Shown: one piece after another, positions 55,757-64,000 of the stretch
How positions within the stretch are numbered: the stretch's first letter is position 1
Layout: each line of letters begins with the position of its first letter
From: Lactarius indigo
Taxonomy: Eukaryota; Basidiomycota; Agaricomycetes; Russulales; Russulaceae
Assembly: GCA_025766275.1 (NCBI GenBank)
Contig: JAFKAC010000073.1
Location: 1 to 64,000 of the forward strand
Direction: 5' to 3'
DNA: 64,000 nucleotides
The notes under the pieces: model-generated
Database searches by the model: none
Told to the model about the DNA's origin: nothing
The model's input: the letters and a program-made list of their open reading frames with translations, nothing else
Made by a program: the position numbers and the translations under genes

Positions 55757-55930
55757 CTTTTGCCCTGTTAGTGCGCGCAAACGCTGAGGTAAGTTATTCG
55801 TACACCACTTTATATTCGCCTGTGCTCATACGCTTCGTAGTTTATTGTCTTCTCGTGCAGGTGAATAGATCATGAGCTTTTGCCCTGTTAGTGCGCGCAA
55901 ACGCTGAGTTTATTGTCTTCTCGTGCAGTG
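55757..55930 (+). repeat. Two interleaved direct repeats
   Basis: Repeat A (AGCTTTTGCCCTGTTAGTGC plus the next 14 bases, 34 bp) occurs at 55759 and 55876. Repeat B (TTTATTGTCTTCTCGTGCAG, 20 bp) occurs at 55841 and 55909. The order A-B-A-B means one segment of about 118 bp was copied with an internal deletion. No function is apparent. Confidence 0.7.
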
Positions 55931-58900
55931 CAGACACATTCCGCGCGCACGATCACTCACTAACAAGTTTATTTGCTATCTATTCATTCCGAGCGCTCAT
56001 ACCTCGTAAGATTTTCTACGTATGTAACATCTACACGAACATGGCACCACCACGTGTCTCTCGTACCTTGGTGGCCCTCTGGAAGAAAAATTACCGTTCA
56101 TCTGGAAGCTGGGGTTTGCGAAGTATTGTCCCACGGTGACCACCGACACGCTTGTGGTCTTACACGACGGCCCCCGGCTACAGCACCACACGAGCGTGCA
56201 CCAATTAACCGTTGCTCTCGGCTCGTGGTGGTACATCTTAGATGGCAAACCCGGGAACATCAGGACTAAGCTTCAGCATCCGTCGAGATGGATAGCGTGA
56301 AGCCATCCGATATTTCTTCAGCACGCCGCTCCATGGAGATCATCTCAAGGGCGTCGTCGACCAAGTGTGAGTGTTCGAGACGGACTTTGGTCTCGGTCGG
56401 AGACGCTTTCCGGCGCAACATCAACACTCTAAAAAGTACAGAAAGTGAACCAGAAAGCTCTTTTCAGAGCGAGTGACACATACAAGCGACACGCCTGGAA
56501 ATAGAACCAACTATCATCAACAAAACGAATGTGGCAGCCGGGAGAAATCGATCACCAGAGCGGAGGGCAGAACATACGCCATCGAAGAAGTAGCGCTAAG
56601 ACCACGGCGCACCAGGGATGAGCTACGGCAAGACCTAGTTAATTGACCGCAGTCCGGATGGTCGTTGATGACCTCTTACCTGAAAAGACCGCCAATTGTC
56701 AACGCGTTCAAGGCAGTCATGATGACGTAGACCAGTATCCCTACGTGACAAGAACCAAATAAATAACGACAGTATGCATCGACGCAAATAAAGACCTGCC
56801 TTGTTTCAGAAAACTGTTGCCCAGTGGGCCGAAGATACCACGCTCCCGAACCCAGTGCTATATCAATTGGCCCTGGACATCATTAACCTGGACAAGGGGA
56901 CGGTCACCAGACTCACCCAAAGCACGATGAACATATTGAGGCAATCGAAAAAGGTCGCAAGTATCTAGCAGAAAATTGGTTGAGGACAAGGTGATAGCAA
57001 ACCATAAGTGACATCGTACAGAGATCATCTGAGTAAAAAAAGATTCTCGTGTCAGTATAATCAGACAAGCGCGCCAAAGTCCAAGACGCACTCCGACATG
57101 ATAGGCCATGGGCACTGGTACTGAACTGACCCCATGTATTGCATTGGCCGGTACTTCACCGATACTCTTTAGATCTGAAACGGCAAAACAGCCGCTACTT
57201 TTGATGACCGGGGGCATGGGGGGCACTGATTGCATCGAAGAGTCAGGAGTACTCCTTCATAGACAAAGTTTTCGGTACAGACGAATTAAGTGTTTGCTTA
57301 GCACCCAAATCATAACGCCGACAAGACCCAAGTAGCTGATCAAAAGGACGGCAAGAACCCGTGTTTTCCTGCCAGAAAACGCGTATGTACGCAACATCAG
57401 AACGACTGAGGACACGGTGGGCACGGGTGTGAGCTTTTATGTAAACCAAGTGGACCTAATCACATTTACATTGTGCTGACAACATCTATAATTAAATCGT
57501 GAGGAGATATTCAAGGAGAAGAACGGGTGGGCGCACCGAAGGCATGGGACAGGCAAAAATAACGTGATAGTATGACTCGCAAACCTGTTGCTCATGGTCA
57601 CCGACGATACCCCATAAGTGGAACGGTGCGATTGCCATTGGGTAATAGCGGGAAAATAGATATGCAGCTTTCACAATATTCCACGGAGCAGGGTATATCT
57701 GTAAGTTAACAATTACTAATCAATCGAGAACCCCTTCTGCATGAGAAGACTAAGATACATGCTTACAAGAGCGACTTCCTGGTCCAGCCTAAACACCAAA
57801 GTCAACCGGGTCTCAACTGAAGCGTCAATATTTAACGAACGATATGATCCAGTCATAGAAGCAGACGGCGTCTAGGAGACTTATCATCAGGATACGTCAG
57901 CGGGATGCGAGGAGAACATACAGGAAGCTAGAAATGGACTAGATTGGTCAACTTTGATGACATAAAGAGATAACGTACTCACCTATGAAGGAGTAACGTC
58001 CGCTACAGTAGATGCCGCCAGCACGAACGAGCAAAGCCTCTCTATCAGTAAATGACCCCCGAAAAAGAGCCAGGAGCGCACATAGTCAGTGGATTCGGGG
58101 CGGACGTGAATGGTTGCAGCGGGGGCAACTGTACCCCCATGGAAGTAGATAGAGGGCGGCGGCGACGCAGCCAAGTGGGGCAGCAAGTAGATATGTCTGA
58201 GCCAACTGGCAGGAGAGCTATGAGCGGAGTGTCGATAGCGTAGAGGATTGGTGATCTTTAAGCTTTGAGCCCCAGGCTTCGAGCTTCAAGGGGTGCCAGA
58301 GACGTCAATCGTGACTGGAGTTATCGAGAGAGTGGAGAAACAGTTGGCAGGAAAGCGGCAGTTGCCAGAACTAAGAGCCCGTCTGGTGTACGGTTTGTCT
58401 TGCCCGGCATCAGCCAAAAAAAAAAGGTTTGTTTTCTATTTGTTGGTCCCCGCAACATGACCGTTCGGTGCAGTTGATCGCGGCAATGGAGCGCCCGACC
58501 GCCCAGCCAGAAATAGAAACAGGTATGGACCCGTTTTTTTCCGTTGTTGGGCTAGACTTGATCAGCAAGGAGGTGACCAACCATACATTATATAATAAAA
58601 TTGTGCTTATGTCATTGCTAATTGCACGCTCAACTTGTCTAAGGCGTGCAGGATTTGGGGTATAAAGTGGTGCATGTAGTCATGCAGGCCTCTGCGCGGT
58701 GCGAGATATTGTGAGGGTATTAGAAGAGGCCAAAAATGTGTCCCTATTAAATCTCTAAGGCTGCGCGCCAATGCAGCAAGATCGGGTACGCAAGCAGTGG
58801 GCAACACAGAGCCCTGGCTGAGGGTAGTCGGAAACAGTCGTGCACTCTTCCGCGCCACATGAAACTCCGCAAGTATGGTAACTTTGGTTGGGGAAGTGTC

Positions 58901-59208
58901 ATGTTCGAGTTTCTAAGGCCGCCTGCGATCGTGGCATGCTGGGGAATGCAAATGAGGCGCCACACTGAGCTCTCTGAAGCCTCGTCGTTCGGGGGTCCGA
59001 CTAAATATTTTTATTGCTGGAGCTGACCGATTTCTCCCACTCGTCAGACAGAGGTCGCGAGCGGCCATTTCAGAGGCGCCGGGACGGGCTCTAAATAGGG
59101 TTCGGGACATATTCTATATATCCAATTTCTAAGTAGCACACGTTCAAGTTGTCCGCCTGCTGGGCGCGCCGTGTTGTCAGTTTAGACGCTCCTCTCCTTT
59201 CCCCACCA
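55931..59208. other. 3.3 kb with no convincing gene
   Basis: Frames are short and without recognised motifs. The longest open run is about 90 codons in a frame lacking ATG (about 56028-56300). Codon patterns look random from 56300 to 59100. It may be old, unrecognisable repeat sequence or contain non-coding RNA, which I cannot judge. Confidence 0.45.
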
Positions 59209-62030
59209 ATGACTGAGCCCGCTGATTTAAACCATCGTGACCTTGAAGCACAGGTCAATGGTCCATTGGCCCAAGGTGCGTATTTGCCATCTATTCTATT
59301 GAGTATGCTCGTCACACCAACCTCACGATGACAAAAAAGAGATAGAAGAAGTGTCTATCGCAGAGAAGCTAGACACAGACGAGAAGCTTGCGCCCCCAGC
59401 GAATCCGGAAGGTGTCCAACCTCTCAACGACAGTTGTGCCGTACCTGCCGAATCCCACGACCGCGACACGGACGAGTATGACGAAAGAGCGACCAAGTTC
59501 TGGTCCGTCTATGTGGAGGAGGCCGAGAGCCACGACAAGGCTCTCATTGGGACATGGAAGGACGACATGGAAGGAATCATCATTTTCGTGCGTCCGCCGT
59601 AAAGTTTCACATCATGATTAAACCTAGCTGACTAGGGATTGTCCGCCGTTTCCTCCCTAGGCCGGTTTGTACTCTGCCAGTTTGACTGCCTTCCTGCAAC
59701 AGAGTTTCCCCAACCTGACCCCGAACTATGCACAGCAGAGCGCATACTATTCGCAACAGTCCGTGGTCCTGCTGGCGCAGATCTCCGCACAACTCGCCGT
59801 GAGCGGTTCGCCGCCGCCTGCCACGATTTCGCTGCCAACACCCTTCCCCGATTTCCATGTCACACCGTCAGATGTCAGAGTGAACGTGTTCTGGTTCATG
59901 AGCCTGGTTTTCAGTTTGACCGCTGCCCTCGCCGCAACAATTGTCCAGCAGTGGGTTCGCGACTACATGCACGTCTTCCAGAGGTACAACCATCCCCTCA
60001 AGCGCGCCCGGATGCGACAGTTCCTCTACGAGGGCGCGGAAAAGTGGTATATGCCGGTGGTAGTCGACGCAGTTCCGGCGCTCATCCACATCTCTCTCTT
60101 CTTATTCTTCATTGGACTCGCGGACTACCTCTCCAGCATAAACACTGCGACTGCGACTACTACCACGATTATGATCGCCATCTGTGCTACCCTCTATCTC
60201 TGGTGCATCATTGCTCCCGTCTACGACGCCCAATCCCCCTACCAGAGCCCGCTGTCCGGGATCTTCTGGCTACTCTTCCGAGTTATCCGCAGTCGTATTT
60301 ACCGGGACTATGGCACACGTGGTACACGTAAGCCCATTAGCACCCACATGACGGCTGGTCGCGTGCAGCTGGCCATGGACGAATCCGACGACCGCAAGAG
60401 ACGGGACGCGCGCGCGATCCATTGGGTGATCGATAGCCTCACAGAGGATAGCGAGCTTGAGCCATTCGTCCTTGGCATCCCTGGCTCATTCGATTCCAAT
60501 TGGGGAAAAAAGGTCTGGGAGACCGTCGCGGCGGAAGAGGGTGATAGGGGCAATGGTACCGTGACTCCGCAGCTGAATGAGGTGACAGGAGTCGTGTCGC
60601 GTAGTCCCGGTGTTCCTGCCACATCGCCTATACTCGTACAACGTAAGAACATGATTCGGGACCTCAGCGGTCGGATCACGCGCCTGCTGAAGACGTGTAC
60701 CAGTCCAGGCGTCTTACCAACGGAGGAAGTGCGACGCAGACGTGCCCGCGCGTGCGTGGACGCCTCCATGTCCTTTGTACTTTCCATCGACACCGACGAC
60801 GATTGGGAGTGGTTTGTCCAACCCGAGATCATGTCCCAGGCGCTTACCTACCTCGGCAACGTCGAAAGAATCCGCGAACCGACCACCCTTGGCTTTGATG
60901 CGGCGTTCGCGGTGCGCTGGACGTGCATGTCCCTCATGACCGCGCGCAGGATGCTGAACACACCGTCGGTTTGGACCGCAGCGCGTCGTGTCATCACCTG
61001 TCTCGCCGAGGTGAGCGGGAGCAACTGTGAAGACGAGGACAAGGCGGCGGCTAGAATAACCAGGATCATCGACAATCACTTGAAGAGTGGGTGGGAGGCG
61101 GCGAATATCCTGCGCACTGCCCTCAATCGCAAGGTAGAGCCTGATAGGATGGAGGAGCAGTTTTTGGAGACCTTGAATGATTTCCAGACCAAAGATGCCA
61201 TTAAGGACCTTGGAGACGCGTGGAGATCGCTTGGCTGGGCCGACAAGGTAGACGAGGCGATCATTGACCTAATGCGTACCATGGTAGACACCACAGGCGT
61301 GCTCGGATACCTAGTCCCGTCATGGGCCCCTGATTCTCGTCGAATCCCGCATGTCGGAATGCGCGCACCGCCCCCACACTTAATGCCCCAGTTCCTCCCT
61401 CCTCGGTTTCTTACTCAGCGGCTATGGCTCTGTGTCTGGGCGCTACGCAACATCGCGACTGCGGGTTGGGGCACCAGCCCTTATCACCCAAAGGCGTTGG
61501 GAGACTTATGCGCGCCGGAGATGGACGACTTGGGAATCAGGCGGGTCATGGACCCAAGCCCAGCCCCCATGAACGCCCTGCTCTGGCGTTTACAGGACCT
61601 ACGCGACGGCGGCCATGTATTCGCGCTCGAGTTTTTCATTGCCACAGTCCGCACAACCAAACTCCCGCTACACCACTCTTCGCGACCCCTCTTCATCGGC
61701 ACTTTCAAGAATCTCACGTCCGACTGGAAGGAGCATCGAGACACGCTTCGTACGCAACGCCTTCTGGTCCACCTCCTTCGACAGGTGCTCCCCAAATCAA
61801 ACGAGACGCCAACCGAAGAAGTCCCCGCATATATCGTCGACGAGTTCCTGATCTTCATAGGGGAGACGTTGGCTGGGAAGAAAGGTCCCCATGTAGCCGA
61901 GGCCTTTCAGCTCATAGAAGACTTTGTTGGGCTCTGTGGCGGGACGCACGACATCGCACAGGATGCTCAGTGGATGATTTCGCCTCCAAAATCACCGGAG
62001 CCTCCGAAACGAGATCACAGTCCCACCTAA
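59209..62030 (+). CDS. DUF6535-type multi-pass membrane protein
   Basis: Three exons (59209-59275, 59340-59587, 59661-62030) give 894 residues without interruption. The cytosolic N terminus (MTEPADLNHRDLEAQ...) precedes RATKFWSVYVEEAESHDKAL and a conserved membrane block. That block has a first hydrophobic segment across the exon 2/3 junction (GIIIFAGLYSASLTAFL), a second FWFMSLVFSLTAALAATIV, then ALIHISLFLFFIGLADYL and TTIMIAICATLYLWCIIAP. About 650 residues of mostly helical, soluble sequence follow. The membrane block is that of a protein family greatly expanded in Agaricomycetes (DUF6535) with unknown function. The first acceptor (AAAAAAG/A) is weak, so the first exon is the least certain part. 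Confidence 0.85.
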
Positions 62031-62350
62031 TATTTTCGAATAGAGTCGATCATCTGTACCATTAGAGTTTTATCATCTTATTTGCTTGAGTTCTCCGTGC
62101 CATGAAACATCGACAGTGTCGCAAGGGGCATATTTTTGTGGGGCCTGTCGCTGAAGAACTGGACAGTGGCAATAGAGGACGTCTTCCTCTTCAAGATTCA
62201 GGGCGGTTTCTTCCTCCTTCAAGGTTGTCTATCACAGCGTCCTCATCGAGCTCAGCTGCCTGATTTGCGGGTGTTGAAGCGCAGAACTAACAAGCAAGAG
62301 ATAAGCTTGGAAAGCTAGAGACAGACAAGTTACTTCAGAGGTAGAAGGAA
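62031..62350. other. Spacer between the DUF6535 gene and the Copia LTR
   Basis: No gene seen. Near its right end it repeats pieces found in the adjacent LTR: CTAGAGACAGACAAGTT (about 62317 and 62371) and ACTTCAGAGGTAGAAGGAACTCTGA (62333, 62447; the shared part continues a few bases). Confidence 0.5.
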
Positions 62351-62361
62351 CTCTGATACCA

Positions 62362-62814
62362 TTACTACACACCTAGAGACAGACAAGTTCTATGGAACGT
62401 CTTTATAAGTAAAGGTGAAAGGAGTAAGGTAGAGAAGGGAACTTACACTTCAGAGGTAGAAGGAACTCTGAAGTGTAGAGGCGAAAACAGCAGTCCTTTT
62501 ATACAGGATGCTTAGCTAATAATGGTCTGTGCGCACTGGTGACCCAAACACAATACAGGTGGTCTGTGCGCCAGAGGGAGAAACGCCATTGGATGACTGA
62601 GAACAATAGCTGCCTAAAGCAGACAATACCGGTATCTTAACAATAGAAAGAACAATAAGAACCATATATGGATCTAACAATAAAGATAAACAAAAGCGGT
62701 CCGTATGAGTCCGGAATGTCCATAAGTCCATAAGGGACAGATACCGTATTTAGTATGTGGGCTGACTCAATCAGATCCCACGAGACATGTGACTTTAACA
62801 GTCACGTCTCAACA
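62362..62814 (-). repeat. Copia LTR (3' LTR of the element to the right)
   Basis: On the minus strand it begins TGTTGAGACGTGACTG right after the purine tract ATGGAGGGA, a usual Copia 3' LTR start. A TATA-like GTATAAAAGG (about 62496) marks a promoter. The end is set just before TGGTATCAGAG at 62361-62351, which looks like an initiator-Met primer site, but the last bases (GTAA) do not give the expected CA, so this end is uncertain. Confidence 0.65.
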
Positions 62815-63163
62815 TCCCTCCATGATAGAGACAGTCCACAAGAGTGGTGCAAGCATTGAGTGAAAGTGCCTTGGCAGAGCACTTTATTGCTTTACTGTAC
62901 TATGAGAAATGTTTCGATTCTCTGGTTAGAAAGAATCTATGTACGCAGAAGTCCTGATAAAGGACAACTTTTTGGAGGTCTTCATGCACTGCTCTATGAG
63001 GATAATGTAGTTCTAAAGAACTACTTTTTGAAGAGCCATGAGCTGGGAGATAAGTTGGAACAGGTCCAACTTCTTCAGTTCTCTAAGAAGGGTTTTTCTT
63101 AGCTATTGAACTAGGAGTTCTGTTGCTAGTATACACAACAGTTCGACGTCCTAGGACCCATCT
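62815..63163 (-). other. 3' untranslated region of the Copia element
   Basis: About 350 bp between the pol stop and the LTR on the minus strand. There is no frame of note. It ends with the polypurine tract next to 62815. Confidence 0.5.
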
Positions 63164-64000
63164 TTACACCATTCCAAGATCAGCAACCATTTTTTCAAAG
63201 GGTTCTCTGGGCAGTGACTTAGTAAGTCCATCTGCAACCATTTCCCCTGTGGGTGTACGTATCAGGTGTATGACCTTGTTTTCTACGTATTCCCTTACTA
63301 CATGGTGCTTGATTAGGATGTGTTTTGAACGTCTCCCAGTGACGGGGTTGAGAGCTAAGTCCACAGCACCCTTATTGTCACAGTGCAGAGGAATGGGGGA
63401 GGTAACCTCATACCCCAGTTCTCCAAGGAAAGTGGCATACCACTGAGCCTGATTAGAGGCGTCTGAGAGGCTCATATATTCTGCCTCAGTGGTTGACTGC
63501 GCAATTGTCTTTTGCTTTCTGGTACACCAGGAAATGGCTCCATTTGCAAGCAGGTAGACAAAACCTGAGGTGGAGTGCTTTTCTTCCTGATCTCCCCAGG
63601 AAGCGTCGCAGTAGCCATGAAGGCCTTCACCACCATTGCTATTCCCTCCAGCATAGCGTAACGAGTAGTCCTTGGTGCTATTAAGATAAGCTAGGACATA
63701 CTTGGCTAGGCGTAAATGCTGAGGTGAGGGGTTGGAAGCGAATTGGCTGAGGCGCGCAACAGCGAAGGAAATATCAGGTCTGCTTCCAATCTGCGCATAT
63801 AGCAGAGACCCAATAATCTGTTGATACTTCTTAATCTCAGAAGTAGAGGCCTGATCTGTGTACTTGATCAAGTGTGCCTCGGCGCCAGAGGGAAGAGGGG
63901 TATATACCGGATTGGAATCAGACATTCCAAAGCGTTCCACCACATCGCGGATGTAGTCTGACTGGTTGATCTCCATGGTGCGGTTGGCACGATCTCTGGT
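63164..64000 (-). CDS. pol: Copia Pol, C-terminal part (RT end and RNase H), partial
   Basis: The open frame enters from the right window edge (RDRANRTMEINQSDYIRDV) and ends at 63164. It shows the RT thumb (SDYIRDVVERFGMSD) and the connection (GSLLYAQIGSRPDISFAV). RNase H follows, with GYCDASWGDQEEKHSTSGFV (first Asp), QSTTEAEYMSLSDAS (Glu), HCDNKGAV (second Asp) and KHILIKHHVVREYV, then the typical end MVADGLTKSL. It is undamaged in the visible 278 codons. It would copy the element's RNA and remove the RNA strand. Confidence 0.93.
   Translation of the reverse strand, partial: TRDRANRTMEINQSDYIRDVVERFGMSDSNPVYTPLPSGAEAHLIKYTDQASTSEIKKYQQIIGSLLYAQIGSRPDISFAVARLSQFASNPSPQHLRLAKYVLAYLNSTKDYSLRYAGGNSNGGEGLHGYCDASWGDQEEKHSTSGFVYLLANGAISWCTRKQKTIAQSTTEAEYMSLSDASNQAQWYATFLGELGYEVTSPIPLHCDNKGAVDLALNPVTGRRSKHILIKHHVVREYVENKVIHLIRTPTGEMVADGLTKSLPREPFEKMVADLGMV

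Noticed and set aside
56028..56300. Open frame of about 90 codons (CLSYLGGPLEEKLPFIW...)
   Set aside because: It looks protein-like but has no ATG, no clear splice sites and no motif that I recognise; a run this long is possible by chance.
56858..58680. Several 60-125 codon frames on both strands
   Set aside because: They overlap one another, lack motifs and splice signals, and show no codon pattern setting one apart.

Overview
The window looks like a transposon-rich stretch of a filamentous basidiomycete (Agaricomycete-type) genome. The evidence is genes split by 46-73 nt GT-AG introns, two microsomal-type cytochrome P450s, a DUF6535-type membrane protein, a Plavaka (CACTA-group) transposase remnant, hAT and Tc1/mariner-type DNA transposons, and several chromodomain-bearing Ty3/Gypsy retrotransposons. 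I saw no rRNA, tRNA, CRISPR array or bacterial operon.

Layout. 1-19530 is a nested pile of retroelements. A Gypsy element on the minus strand (1-5452, cut by the window edge) sits in the integrase of a plus-strand Gypsy fragment (5453-8709). That fragment abuts, and probably inserted into, a decayed minus-strand Gypsy (8710 to about 12970). Further right, an unrelated LTR is split by a nearly complete hAT element (13491-16840, 8-bp target duplication) and by a solo Gypsy LTR (16910-17429). An inverted copy of the same LTR is split by another solo LTR (18398-18905). A Plavaka transposase 3' half lies at 21430-23050. 23803-31470 is a full-length but decayed Gypsy with 454-bp LTRs and a CTTTT duplication. 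32640-35280 holds a broken SNF5-family gene and duplicated exon debris. Two related P450 genes (35718-37643 and 51050-52922) flank a DNA transposon with 55-bp inverted repeats (39373-50719). That transposon carries its own DD34E transposase plus a second, intact gene. Its transposase is split by a Gypsy with apparently identical 501-bp LTRs (41826-49635). P450 relics, a MITE and a non-autonomous hAT lie downstream. A fold-back repeat, a 3 kb stretch with no convincing gene, a DUF6535-type gene (59209-62030) and the 3' end of a Copia element (to 64000) close the window.

How parts relate. The three Gypsy elements with readable leaders share one design. There is a primer site complementary to the element's own predicted RNA 5' end (self-priming as in Tf1/sushi). 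Gag frames begin at GTG with no nearby AUG. The -1 gag/pol overlap contains GGGTTTT. Integrase ends in a chromodomain, followed by an unrecognised C-terminal region. In two of them a second reading frame (+1) stays open across that region.

The most interesting items are the overprinted +1 frame, LTR divergence confined to CpG sites, the two-gene Tc1-type element interrupted by a fresh Gypsy, and the two P450 paralogues that each alter a different hallmark residue. All calls come from reading the sequence by eye, so family names rest on motif recognition and not on a search.
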